The translations under genes were made by a program, and so were the position numbers. The notes beneath the pieces are model-generated. The model worked only from the letters and a program-made list of their open reading frames with translations, had not been told where the DNA came from and made no database searches. Positions 55,777 to 64,000 of a stretch of 64,000 bases of DNA are shown one piece after another; the first letter of the stretch is position 1; each line of letters begins with the position of its first letter. Source of the stretch: Rhizobium jaguaris (lineage in GTDB: Bacteria > Pseudomonadota > Alphaproteobacteria > Rhizobiales > Rhizobiaceae); contig NZ_CP032695.1 of the NCBI RefSeq assembly GCF_003627755.1, forward strand, positions 1,240,001 through 1,304,000, read 5' to 3'.

Positions 55777-55935
55777 CTCGGCCTCCTATTTGGCGATAGT
55801 TGGTCCCCTTCGATGTAACTTCAGCCCTAACTGATGATTATCCCAAAGAGACGAGATGTCCAGTCACGTTGGGCTGTCACGATTTGCGGAACGAGAAATA
55901 TCATGCACTCAGCGTGCTCGCGTCCCTGCCGACTG

Positions 55936-56886
55936 CTATCCGAAATGATCGCGAAAGGCCTGCGGGGTCGTTCCGAATGTTTTGAGGAAACTCCGTCGCA
56001 TGGTCTCGTCCGAACCGAAGCCGGAGCGGATACGTGCCTGGCGAATGGAAAAGCCCTGCTCCAGGAGGCGCCGCACCGCCTCCACGCGGATATCCTCAAT
56101 AACCCTGGCAGGCGTGCGGCCGGTTGCTTGGCGATAGTGCCGCGAAAAGCTGCGCGCGCTCATATTGGCCTGCTCGGCAAGCGCCGGCAGCGACAGATCG
56201 CCGCGCAGATTATCGAGGATCCACCCATGCAGCCCGTCGAAACGATCGCCGCTTTCCTGCAGTGCGAGCATTGTGCTGAACTGTGCCTGACCGCCCGGTC
56301 GCTTCAGGAAGACGACGAGTTCGCGGGCGACGGTGAGCGCCAATTTTCGGCCGAGATCCGCCTCCACCAGCGCCAGTGCCAGATCGATACCGGCCGTGAC
56401 GCCTGCCGAGGTCCATATGTTGCCGTCCTGGACAAAGATCGGATCGGGTTCCAATTGGACATCTGGGAAGCGTTTGGAAAACTCGTTGCACCGGTGCCAA
56501 TGCGTCACCGCGCGCCGCCCCTCCAAAAGCCCGGCTTGGGCAAGAAGAAAGGCACCACTGCAGACCGAAGCGGTTCGCCGCGCCCTGGCTGAACGCCGGC
56601 GGATCCAGTCGACTAGAGCGGCATCTTCACACGCTTTATTGACGCCGATGCCACCGGCGACAATCAAAGTATCGATCGGCTCATCGTCATGGGGCAGCAA
56701 CGCCGTCGCAAGCGTCAGACCCGATGTCGTTCCCGTTTGCCCGCTCGTCGCAACCGCGATCGCCTCATAGGGCCTAGGCTGACCGGCGGCGAGCGCCGCC
56801 TCGTTGGCGCTGGTAAAGACCTGCAGCGGACCCGTTATGTCGAGCAGTTGGGCGTTTTCGAAGGCTACGATCTCAATGCGGCGCAT
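55936..56886 (-). CDS. GlxA-family regulator (DJ-1/PfpI domain plus AraC HTH)
   Basis: 316 residues. The N-terminal DJ-1/PfpI-like domain (1-180) has LLDITGPLQVF, LIVAGGIG and TASVCSGAFLLAQAGLL. The C-terminal AraC-type double HTH (about 215-315) has LSLPALAEQANMSARSFSRHY and IRQARIRSGFGSDETMRRSF. ATG at 56886 is chosen since the family N-terminus starts RRIEIVAFE; the longer frame overlaps the divergent gene. Divergent from the DJ-1 gene at 56972, 85 bp apart, so it likely controls it. Confidence 0.9.
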   Translation of the reverse strand: MRRIEIVAFENAQLLDITGPLQVFTSANEAALAAGQPRPYEAIAVATSGQTGTTSGLTLATALLPHDDEPIDTLIVAGGIGVNKACEDAALVDWIRRRSARARRTASVCSGAFLLAQAGLLEGRRAVTHWHRCNEFSKRFPDVQLEPDPIFVQDGNIWTSAGVTAGIDLALALVEADLGRKLALTVARELVVFLKRPGGQAQFSTMLALQESGDRFDGLHGWILDNLRGDLSLPALAEQANMSARSFSRHYRQATGRTPARVIEDIRVEAVRRLLEQGFSIRQARIRSGFGSDETMRRSFLKTFGTTPQAFRDHFG

Positions 56887-56971
56887 GGTTGGCTCAAAAT
56901 GAGGGGACTTTGGCAAATACGCCAGATAGTGATCGCGTAAACTCACCGAAGTCAACCATTGGAGATGCAGC

Positions 56972-57661
56972 ATGACCATCCGCTTCGGCCTGCTCGTCTT
57001 TCCTGGCATTCAGCAACTCGATCTCACAGCACCTTACGAGATCTTCGCCTCGACTGAGGGCGCGGAGGTTCATCTGATCTGGAAAGACACTCGGCCGGTC
57101 ATTTCCGCAACGAAACTGGTGCTTCAGCCGACGGTAACATTCGACGATTGCCCTCAGCTCGATGTCATTTGTGTGCCTGGCGGCGGCGGTATCAATGCGC
57201 TGCTTGAAGACGAGGCCGTGCTGTCCTTCATTCGCTCAATGGCGGCGCAGGCACGTTTCATTACCTCCGTCTGCACCGGCTCCCTTGTCCTGGGCGCTGC
57301 CGGTCTGCTCAAGGGCAGGAGGGCGACGACGCACTGGAATGCTCACGATTTCCTCGCAAGTTTCGGTGCCATTCCGACCGCAGGCCGTATCGTTCGGGAC
57401 GGCAATCTTATCACCGCCGGCGGTGTGACGGCTGGCATCGATTTCGGGCTCGCCGTCGTTGCGGCCCTTTTTGGCCAGGAGGAAGCAGAGACGGTTCAGC
57501 TTTCGCTGGAATATGCGCCGGCACCGCCGTTCCATTCTGGCACACCGGAAGAGGCGACAGCCGATGTCATCGCGAGAACGAAGCGGCGTCTTGCCGGTTC
57601 ACGGACGGCGCGCGAGGTCATCATCGCCCGCCTGATTGCATCTTCACGTGATCCGGTTTAG
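56972..57661 (+). CDS. DJ-1/PfpI-family protein, isonitrile hydratase-like
   Basis: 229 residues. The nucleophile-elbow Cys is in TSVCTGSLVLGAAGLLKG, with Glu near ASTEGAEVHL and the C-terminal THWNAHDF segment as in isonitrile hydratase (InhA) relatives. LDLTAPYEIFAS and ICVPGGGG are family signatures. It may hydrate isonitriles to N-formamides or act on other thiol or carbonyl substrates. Strong GGAG is 10 bases upstream of the ATG. Controlled probably by the divergent GlxA regulator. Confidence 0.87.
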   Translation: MTIRFGLLVFPGIQQLDLTAPYEIFASTEGAEVHLIWKDTRPVISATKLVLQPTVTFDDCPQLDVICVPGGGGINALLEDEAVLSFIRSMAAQARFITSVCTGSLVLGAAGLLKGRRATTHWNAHDFLASFGAIPTAGRIVRDGNLITAGGVTAGIDFGLAVVAALFGQEEAETVQLSLEYAPAPPFHSGTPEEATADVIARTKRRLAGSRTAREVIIARLIASSRDPV

Positions 57662-57781
57662 GCGAACGTCGCAAAACCTGCTATAAGCGATCCCAAGGCC
57701 GCCGCGGCACTTACTTTGGTTCAGCCAGGTGTCAGCGTTGCTAAATATTGGGTGCAGGATTTTGCCAAGGACGATGCTTCG

Positions 57782-57955
57782 ATGACTGCTAAAGCTTACA
57801 TCATTGCGATGCTGCTGAGTTCCATCATGTGGGTAACGTCGTTCGACGTTGCGCAGCACGCTTATCGACATGCGCAAAAAGCGGGAGCCATCCCCAATCT
57901 GCATCTTAAGGAGACGGCATATCGTTGGATATTCGACGATGATGCAGGCGTTTAG
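57782..57955 (+). CDS. Possible small single-span membrane protein
   Basis: 57 residues from ATG 57782, with one hydrophobic segment (AYIIAMLLSSIMWVTSF) and a basic, then acidic tail. The Shine-Dalgarno is weak (AAGGAC, 12 bases upstream). It could be a real small peptide of unknown role, or chance; the frame may also start at 57716. Confidence 0.4.
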   Translation: MTAKAYIIAMLLSSIMWVTSFDVAQHAYRHAQKAGAIPNLHLKETAYRWIFDDDAGV

Positions 57956-57974
57956 AGCGGCGGCACATCCCCAA

Positions 57975-58955
57975 CTAGCCGGCGGCGATATTTGCAGGCG
58001 AAGCAAGGCCGGAGTCGACGACTGATTTCAACCCTGTGGAGACGGCCTCCCTTACCGCCAGCTCGGCCATAGCGAGAGCGGCCTCGCGGGTCTTGGCGGC
58101 GGCGATGAAGCGGCCATTGTGGCAGAAGCTTGCTCCATCAATGCCGCAAGCCGCCTCCAAATCACCATTGGTCAGGCCTGCCCACGGTGCAGGCAGGTCC
58201 GCCCGCAGCTCAAACCCATCGTCGGCGCGGCGAATGCCGGTCACGCACCAATCCTTTGCGCGCGGGTGAACGACAAACAGCAGATGATCAGCGCCAGCCT
58301 TAACGATAGCGGGGCGAAAGGGCATTCCCATTGGGAGTTCAAGAATTCGCCGCTGGCCAGCGTCCTCGATTGCCTGACGCACAACCGCCTCGGCCCGAAA
58401 TTTTGCGGCGCTTTGGGCTATCTTCGCCTCGACGAAACTACGCGCGATGGCGAGAGCGTTCTGGAACCCACGATCTTCTGCCCGAGGATCGGCCTCATCG
58501 AAAACGGGTTTCAATGTTTCCAGCAGAGCCGGTAGCGTCAGGCCCGCCAGTGACCCGGCAATAGAGGGATCAAGCACACCATTGTCCACGAGATCGACCG
58601 GCAGGACGAAGCTGGCATCGAAAGAGGCATGTACGGCCTCGACATGAGCCGCGGGAAGCCCTGACGCGGCAAGATAATCGCGGCCATAGTGCTTCCAGAT
58701 CAAACCGAACGAACTGTACGGCTGGCCATCCTCGCGCAACGGCGCGCCGCGCTGATGGTGATCGAAAATCCGCGTTGCAGCGTCATATGCACCGCCCACA
58801 TCATAGATGATGCGGTCTATCCCGGGCGTGACCCATTCCGTCTCCCTGCTGCGGATGAGACGTGCCTGCGGGAAAAGCCTGGTCAGAATGACGCTGGACA
58901 GCAGCTCGTCGGCATGAAAGCCACCGGAATGGGTCACGAGGAAATCTGGGATCAT
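57975..58955 (-). CDS. MYG1-family protein (UPF0160)
   Basis: 326 residues. Two metal-binding motifs of DHH-like phosphoesterases are visible: THSGGFHADE near the N-terminus and IFDHHQRG at about residues 65-72. PFRPAIVKAGADHLLFVVHP is typical for the C-terminal part. Eukaryotic MYG1 is a 3'-5' exonuclease; bacterial members are little studied. ATG 58955 is the start fitting the family; a longer frame begins at 59003. It stands alone, convergent with the gene at 57782. Confidence 0.87.
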   Translation of the reverse strand: MIPDFLVTHSGGFHADELLSSVILTRLFPQARLIRSRETEWVTPGIDRIIYDVGGAYDAATRIFDHHQRGAPLREDGQPYSSFGLIWKHYGRDYLAASGLPAAHVEAVHASFDASFVLPVDLVDNGVLDPSIAGSLAGLTLPALLETLKPVFDEADPRAEDRGFQNALAIARSFVEAKIAQSAAKFRAEAVVRQAIEDAGQRRILELPMGMPFRPAIVKAGADHLLFVVHPRAKDWCVTGIRRADDGFELRADLPAPWAGLTNGDLEAACGIDGASFCHNGRFIAAAKTREAALAMAELAVREAVSTGLKSVVDSGLASPANIAAG

Positions 58956-59237
58956 GCCGGCATGTACCTTGTTGTTCGCGAAGCGGCTTGCTTGAGTTGG
59001 CACCAGATAGCCATTGCTGGATCTTATCTCAACCCGTCATTCGGCCATTTGAGTGCGTTTGTCGGCCCCGATGGGCCGGGGAGCAGTTGCTCATTTTGCC
59101 TGCCGGCGCTCGTATTGAGCAAAGCAGATGGGTGCCATGCGTTAATTGCATTGGAAGGCCGTTGTAGTCGAAGGCAGTCATCGCCAGATAGTTGACAACG
59201 GGAAACAAGCGTTTCTCTCCTTCTGAGGAGATGAATT

Positions 59238-59525
59238 ATGGTTGCATTCAAATCTATCAACGAAATGACGATCGAAGAGCGGCAGGAAATATTGTCGGCG
59301 GTCGTGGATACGCTGGAAGAAACTTCCAAGGAAGCTTCCCTGGAAGGGCAGGGTACTTATGCCGAGAACTCTCGCAATCTCGCTTTGGCTATTAGCGGCT
59401 CTGCCGACGATCTAGCCACTGACGAACTCGACGCTGCGAATATTCTGCTACAGCAGGCGATGACGATGATATCGCAGTTCCGTCTGCGGCATCCTTATCC
59501 GGCGGCGAGCCTTTCGATACATTAA
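59238..59525 (+). CDS. Small acidic hypothetical protein
   Basis: 95 residues with GAGGAG eight bases before the ATG at 59238. Mostly helical and acidic (EMTIEERQEILSAVVDTLEE...), with no Cys and no membrane span. I do not recognise a family. The start signal makes a real gene likely. The 282 bp upstream (58956-59237) show nothing else. Confidence 0.6.
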   Translation: MVAFKSINEMTIEERQEILSAVVDTLEETSKEASLEGQGTYAENSRNLALAISGSADDLATDELDAANILLQQAMTMISQFRLRHPYPAASLSIH

Positions 59526-59564
59526 TTGAACCACGGCGAAGGGGGCAGCAAGAGCTGTTCCCTT

Positions 59565-59822
59565 TCATCGTCCTACGCGGACAGCGGCGGGTGGTTCGAT
59601 CATGATGGCATCTATTCCTAAAGCCTCATCGTCGAAGAACGAGCGTCGGGCTCTACCGAGTCGATAGTCGTTCCATTTGTGTTCCAAACAGAACCACTGG
59701 GTTCCCTGTTCGACGTCGTAACGGAGCCTGCCCAAACTCACACATCCGGGATATTCGCAGTAATGGTCATCCAGCATCTGCTCTTCCGCAGAGCGTGAAA
59801 TCCTCGCCGCATCGTCAACCAT
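59565..59822 (-). CDS. Small hypothetical protein with Cys/His cluster
   Basis: 85 residues from ATG 59822, with GAAGGA 8 bases upstream; a GTG at 59882 is an alternative. The sequence has HYCEYPGC and WFCLEHKW, a C-x4-C...C-x2-H arrangement that could form a small zinc ribbon or treble clef. Ends with a hydrophobic acidic tail. Family not recognised. Confidence 0.55.
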   Translation of the reverse strand: MVDDAARISRSAEEQMLDDHYCEYPGCVSLGRLRYDVEQGTQWFCLEHKWNDYRLGRARRSFFDDEALGIDAIMIEPPAAVRVGR

Positions 59823-60169
59823 CCAAGTGTCCTTCGCATATTGAGCGCCATCGCCGTGCGTGAGGCGAAGGCGTGGTTCCACAGTGGACTCACTGGATGC
59901 GAGGGTAGGGACGGGTGGTTAACCGATGGTTTCAAGTCCCGGGTTCCAGTCGCTGAAGCAACTCCTCTGACAGAGAACTAGTTCTCTACCGAACACGCTG
60001 AAGTGTCCCGCTTTCAGGTTGAGGGCGCAGGGGCCGACTATCTCGCAACGTCGCGGGATGCCGTCGCTGAGGTCAAAGTCACTCAACCTGGACGGGCTTC
60101 CTCTACGTGTTCGACCTCGACCGGGACGGTGAACTCTACAGAGCCAGGCGCGGACAAAGCAGAATCAGC

Positions 60170-60370
60170 TCAGTGTGGGATCGGGAACAGCCGGCGTTCA
60201 GAATTCTGGGCATCAATCAGCGCTTCCAAGATAGCAATTGTGAGTCGAACGACGCACTCATCTGTGGTCCAACGAGAGTTGGGATCGGTCGAACGCAACA
60301 AATCTAATCCCTGATTGGCCACAATAGCTTCTGCTCTGTCGACTGCCCAACCGGTGAAATTCTTTGACAT
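60170..60370 (-). CDS. Small hypothetical protein
   Basis: 66 residues with GGGAG 5-9 bases before the ATG at 60370. The sequence NFTGWAVDRAEAIVANQGLDLL...VVRLTIAILEALIDAQNSE looks like a folded helical protein. It starts one base before the EAL gene stop (60372), so it may be its downstream partner. Family not recognised. The stretch 59883-60169 has nothing else supported. Confidence 0.5.
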   Translation of the reverse strand: MSKNFTGWAVDRAEAIVANQGLDLLRSTDPNSRWTTDECVVRLTIAILEALIDAQNSERRLFPIPH

Positions 60371-60371
60371 T

Positions 60372-61652
60372 TCACTCCCTACAACGCACGGCTAACTCAG
60401 ACCCCTGAACGATCCATGTACCAACGCTGCCTTGAACGGGACCGGGGCTCTTTGTGGGCAGCATACCGGCGGGCAATACTGAGGCGATCCTGTCGTCAAC
60501 GGCAACAAGGTGCCTTGGGTGGGACGGCCTACAGATGCAGTACCCCTGCACCCAATGGGCGCCGCCCGCATATGCCGCCAGCATGGATTCCTCGTCTTCG
60601 GCGCCTTCGATTACCACCTGCGGGGCAAGCTGCGATGCCAAAGCAACCAGCCTCGACAAGAACTCGCGCCCGAAAGGGCAGCCGACCGCCTCCTTGAGGA
60701 AACGGCCATCGATCTTGATAATGTCCGGCTGTAGCGTCCTCGCCTGATGGATGGAGGTGAATCCTGCTCCGAAATCGTCAATCGCCACCATGCAGCCGAG
60801 CGCCTGCAGCCGGAGGAAGAACAAGCGGGCTGCGTCGACATCAGGCAGAGTTGCGGTCTCGGTCACTTCGATGACCAGCCGCGCCGCAAGCTGGGGTTCA
60901 GCTGTTAGGATGCCAAAAAGAGAGGTCCAATATTCGTCGTCAACCGCGCTCTGCGCCGAGATGTTGCAGCCGAGACGCACGGACGGTGACCGACGCAGGG
61001 CCGAAATCGTCTCCTGAACGACGGCACGGTCGAACAGGCGGGATAGCCCGAGTTGTTCGATGGCGGGCAAAAACCGTGCGGGGGCGATTAGTTTCTGCCC
61101 GCCCGTCGGCGCAACGATTCGCGCCAGACATTCATCGTAGAACAGCTCGCTGTCATCCGTGGCGCGAATGGCCTGCCTCGCCAGAACCAGCCTGCCTACC
61201 GCGATTGCCTCGTAAACGTCGACAGCCTGGGCCATCAGTTCTTTGTAGCGATCGCCGACAATTCGGCCATAAGGGGCAGGCTTGAATGCGCTGACTGCAC
61301 TTGCGCCGCCGGCAACCACAGACAAAGCCACCAGAACGGCAACACCATCCACGACCAAAGGTTCGCGGCCAAGCATCAACAGCAGCGTTTCGGCCCAAAC
61401 GTACCCACCGGAAGACATCCCGGGTTGAGCCCCATCCGCCACAAGAAACCGGTCGCTGCCGCGCACCAGGACAGAGACCCCTCGGCTCCTGAGAAGAGCG
61501 GCGGCCCGAGCGCAAAGGCGGTCGAGGACCTCGTTTGCGAAGTCTTCGCCATAGGCAATCGAGATATCGAGAAAGTTCTGGAAACACAGCAGGAGGGGTG
61601 AATCGGCATTCGCGGCACGCTGGCATGCGGTGGGAGAGGTACCGACGATCAT
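60372..61652 (-). CDS. EAL-domain protein, c-di-GMP phosphodiesterase with degenerate GGDEF-like N-terminus
   Basis: 426 residues. The first 140 residues have a GGDEF-fold remnant (RGSDRFLVAD in place of GGDEF). The EAL domain (about 145-390) keeps the catalytic set: Glu174 in DECLAR (ECL instead of EAL), Asn230 in CNIS, Glu262 in IEVTE, Asp292-Asp293 in IDDFG, Lys313 in IKID, Glu349 in IEGAE and Gln369 in VQGYC. So hydrolysis of c-di-GMP is plausible. No membrane span or sensor domain. The C-terminal 35 residues are disordered-looking. Confidence 0.88.
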   Translation of the reverse strand: MIVGTSPTACQRAANADSPLLLCFQNFLDISIAYGEDFANEVLDRLCARAAALLRSRGVSVLVRGSDRFLVADGAQPGMSSGGYVWAETLLLMLGREPLVVDGVAVLVALSVVAGGASAVSAFKPAPYGRIVGDRYKELMAQAVDVYEAIAVGRLVLARQAIRATDDSELFYDECLARIVAPTGGQKLIAPARFLPAIEQLGLSRLFDRAVVQETISALRRSPSVRLGCNISAQSAVDDEYWTSLFGILTAEPQLAARLVIEVTETATLPDVDAARLFFLRLQALGCMVAIDDFGAGFTSIHQARTLQPDIIKIDGRFLKEAVGCPFGREFLSRLVALASQLAPQVVIEGAEDEESMLAAYAGGAHWVQGYCICRPSHPRHLVAVDDRIASVLPAGMLPTKSPGPVQGSVGTWIVQGSELAVRCRE

Positions 61653-62295
61653 TAGATGCCCTTTATATTACTGTTGGCAACGCCCGCGGCAACCAGTCCA
61701 AAACGAGCGAGTCGAGAAGATGCGGTGTCGGTTGGTATCGCAGATCTATTCGAGATGTTTTTAGATGAAGCTCTCGCGGTGGTGATGCAGACACCACTTG
61801 GCCATGATCGGGCCGTCGCCAGAACGACGATTCCGTTCTTGGGGACTTTGCCTAAGCTCATTCATTTCCTCCGCATGCCTTCTTGAAAAGCGACGGGCGC
61901 TTTCGCAGTGTTCCGTGTGCTGCGCAACTCTGCTGCAACTTCTGGGACAAATCCATGGGCTCGGGACCAATAGCCTAGCCTTCGGGACTTAGGTCCGGTC
62001 ACAGGCAGGACCTTGGTCTGATGGAGAACAAAGAACGGCGAGGGCGGGCAACGTCGAGGCCGGCGATCAAATCGCGCCGCACAGATAGGCCGGAGCACCG
62101 CCACGTCCGGGTGACCGTAGATCCATTCAAAGCGATATGAAGTCATAGGCTTCAATAGCGCGTGCCAACAGGATTCCGTGAACGATGCCGGCTGTCGATG
62201 TGTACAACAAGTGACCATGTCACCTGAGTGCAATCGATTGGAGATAATAAAGTAGTCCGATAGTTGGTTTGGCTTATGCATTTATCGAGGTTGAG
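61653..62295. other. Region with no supported gene
   Basis: 643 bp with short frames on both strands, none having a good start signal or recognised product. Base composition is mixed and there may be decayed genes, but I cannot identify any. It should hold the promoter of the EAL gene and of the gene at 62296. Confidence 0.5.
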
Positions 62296-62712
62296 ATGAG
62301 TAATCGGGCAAATAAGATACTTCCCCACCATCGGTTTTCGCATTCTCTCGGAGCGCCTTTGGCTCGGGTGCAAGGAGAGATAGCGCATGTGTTCGAGGCC
62401 CCTGAGAACCACCACGGTGCAAACCACCAGCATTTCACGGTGAAGATCGAAACGGTCCTGAAGTTTGATGGCGGCGACGCTGATATCAGTGGCCAGACAG
62501 TCTTCATTGCCGTGCGTTTTGGCGACAATGAGGGGCTCGACCATGAGATCCCCGATCTGAAAGCAGGCGAACCCATCGAGCTGCAGGGAGAGTATATTTC
62601 CATCGCTTCAGCCTATCCCACTGAAGACAACAGCAACCCGGTACTGCCGGTCCTTCACTTCACACACCATCCTGTAGGGTATGTGCTGTATGAAGGCGTG
62701 CACTATAGCTGA
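62296..62712 (+). CDS. Hypothetical protein, possible OB-fold
   Basis: 138 residues with CGAGG 6 bases before the ATG at 62296. His-rich stretch HHGANHQHFTVKIETVL, followed by IAVRFGDNEGLDHEIPDLKAGEPIELQGEYIS and a final HPVGYVLYEGVHY. The pattern of strands around LKAGEPIELQGEY suggests an OB-like barrel, as in DUF3465-type proteins, but this is uncertain. No signal peptide. Confidence 0.65.
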   Translation: MSNRANKILPHHRFSHSLGAPLARVQGEIAHVFEAPENHHGANHQHFTVKIETVLKFDGGDADISGQTVFIAVRFGDNEGLDHEIPDLKAGEPIELQGEYISIASAYPTEDNSNPVLPVLHFTHHPVGYVLYEGVHYS

Positions 62713-62877
62713 CACCAGGCGTTCGCCTCGGTCTCAGCTGGAGAGACTCCAGTCGTCGCCCAAGAGGCCCGATGACGGCGTCTCCTATCGTGCTGACCAC
62801 GCTTGACTCAATCATCATTTCTGCGACCGTGGGAAGACAATGTTGCGTCTGGTTTCTGCGGTAGAAAGGCTAATCGT

Positions 62878-63912
62878 ATGAACGAATTTTGGTCATTTCG
62901 CTTCATGCGCTTTTTTTCGACGATTTTGATCGCAACGGTTGCCATAGCCTTTTCGCCGGCGTCAGCTGTTTTTGCACTTGATGCGGCTTCGCAAGCGAAA
63001 GCCCCGAATAGCCAGATCGAAAAACTCATCGGAACGCTGCGTCAGAACTATGACGGCGCCCAGAGCCTTCGCCAGCGGCGCGCCGCCTTCGAAAAGCTTA
63101 TGGCGTCTACGCCGGATCCGAAGCGTGTCCAGATCCGTCATGTCAATGCCAACGGTGTCGAGGCTGACCTGATATGGCCCGCGCGGTTGCACCATCCGAT
63201 CGGCCGGCGCGCGATCCTCTATCTGCATGGAGGCGGCTACTACAGCGGCTCGCTGAGGACGCACCGGAATATTGCGGGCTCCCTCGCGAAAGCCGCGTCG
63301 GCCGATGTCCTGCTGGTCGATTATCGCCTGTTGCCGGAACATCCGTTTCCAGCCCAGATCGATGACGCTCTGGCGGCATATCGTTGGCTTCTGGCTGAAG
63401 GATACAGGCCTGAGAACGTGGTGATCGCTGGAGAATCCGTAGGCGGAACCCTGGCAATTGAAGTTACGCTTAACCAGCTGCGGATCAACGGACCTTTGCC
63501 GGCGGCCGTGGTCGCGATGAGCCCGGTGACCGATTTCGCCGCAACAGGCGCGTCCATCACCACAAACGCCGAGAACGATCCGTTTATGGGCAAGGCCGAG
63601 CTGGAGGCCATCCGCAACGTCTATCTTGGCGACAAATCTCCGGACGATCCCGAGCGATCGCCGCTTTACGCCGATATGACCGGCTTTCCACCGCTACTCT
63701 TGCAGGTTGGTTCGCGGGAGACGCTGCTCGACGATACTCTCCGGCTCGAAGACAAGGCGCGCAAGGCAGGAGTCCACGTGAAGGCGGAAGTTTGGCCGGG
63801 CATGATCCATCAGTGGCAGATCTTCCCGTTCTGGATTGACGATGCGCGCAAGTCGAACGAAAAAGTAGCCGCGTTTGCCATTTCCCACTTTGCGGACCGG
63901 CCCGCGGAATAG
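62878..63912 (+). CDS. Secreted HSL-type alpha/beta-hydrolase (esterase/acetyl hydrolase)
   Basis: 344 residues with a signal peptide (residues 8-34, ATVAIAFSPASAVFA). HGGGY at 117-121 is the HSL-family oxyanion motif; GESVGG carries nucleophile Ser187; the acid and His are in the C-terminal part (PGMIHQWQIFP has the His). DYRLLPEHPFPAQIDDALAAYRW is a strong family signature. GAAAGG is 8 bases upstream of the ATG. Likely a periplasmic carboxylesterase. The last 88 bp of the window hold no supported gene. Confidence 0.9.
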   Translation: MNEFWSFRFMRFFSTILIATVAIAFSPASAVFALDAASQAKAPNSQIEKLIGTLRQNYDGAQSLRQRRAAFEKLMASTPDPKRVQIRHVNANGVEADLIWPARLHHPIGRRAILYLHGGGYYSGSLRTHRNIAGSLAKAASADVLLVDYRLLPEHPFPAQIDDALAAYRWLLAEGYRPENVVIAGESVGGTLAIEVTLNQLRINGPLPAAVVAMSPVTDFAATGASITTNAENDPFMGKAELEAIRNVYLGDKSPDDPERSPLYADMTGFPPLLLQVGSRETLLDDTLRLEDKARKAGVHVKAEVWPGMIHQWQIFPFWIDDARKSNEKVAAFAISHFADRPAE

Positions 63913-64000
63913 ACATCACAAATCCATGCTTAATGGCAAACGTTCCCGCGGCTCGTCAGACTGCGGCGGCGCGTCGAGATGTGACGCCATAGGCAGAACG

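Noticed and set aside
56885..56959. ATGGTTG/CAACCAT inverted repeat between the glxA-type and DJ-1 genes
   Set aside because: One arm overlaps the start codon of the regulator gene and the arms are short and far apart, so it could easily be chance.
59920..59985. A stretch resembling a tRNA T-loop (GTTTCAAGTCCCGG)
   Set aside because: No acceptor stem, anticodon arm or D arm could be folded around it.
60107..60307. A rightward frame encoding LYVFDLDRDGELYRARRG-like sequence
   Set aside because: Looks protein-like at its start, but it has no start signal and overlaps a better-supported leftward gene at 60170; it may be a remnant.
61653..62295. Short frames on both strands that might be decayed transposase or regulator pieces
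   Set aside because: No motif could be identified in any frame.

Overview
The window reads as an alphaproteobacterial replicon of the Rhizobiales, most likely Rhizobium or a close relative and possibly a chromid or megaplasmid. The evidence is high GC content, a rhizobial-type porin with optimised codons (about 40.0-41.1 kb), dense uptake systems (five ABC transporter operons and a drug/metabolite exporter) and catabolic operons. I see no rRNA, tRNA, CRISPR array, replication origin or phage structural gene.

Layout, 1-21 kb: a nitrogen-compound catabolic cluster. A leftward operon encodes an acetyltransferase, a class III aminotransferase, a type II HAD hydrolase and an oligopeptide-type ABC transporter whose ATPase runs off the left edge. 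A divergent pair encodes a second HAD hydrolase and a PuuB-like FAD oxidase. A second leftward operon (argE-like deacylase, hydroxyacid dehydrogenase, cupin, aldehyde dehydrogenase, tartrate-type dehydrogenase, gabD) faces the FAD oxidase gene across a bidirectional terminator. Its first gene, argE-like, is cut by a 2.6-kb IS91-type element that carries a tyrosine recombinase and a HUH transposase. Joining the two gene halves restores an uninterrupted 374-codon frame. A second acetyltransferase paralogue closes the cluster. The enzymes fit oxidation of an amine or polyamine through an aldehyde and GABA-like intermediates to succinate; that pathway is inferred.

21-31.4 kb: a CGNR-type regulator is divergent from two alpha/beta-hydrolases, a TMEM175-like membrane protein and an SDR. 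Then comes a MocR regulator divergent from a five-gene operon (dihydroxyphthalate-decarboxylase-like protein, polar amino acid ABC transporter, M20 amidohydrolase), with a perfect inverted repeat between them.

31.4-41.7 kb: an RND efflux pair is followed closely by two serine-hydrolase genes. Then come a YqhA-like membrane protein, the porin with a strong terminator, and a small secreted protein.

41.9-55.1 kb: three leftward ABC operons follow: a CUT1 sugar transporter with an FGE-fold protein and a ScyD-like propeller at its end, an SsuABC/TauABC-type system, and a ribose-type sugar system. An EamA exporter diverges from the last. Stem-loops follow the binding-protein gene in four of the five ABC operons, suggesting differential mRNA stability.

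55.1-64 kb: mixed single genes: a GlxA regulator with a divergent DJ-1/PfpI protein, a MYG1-like protein, an EAL-domain protein, several small orphan proteins and a secreted HSL-type esterase.
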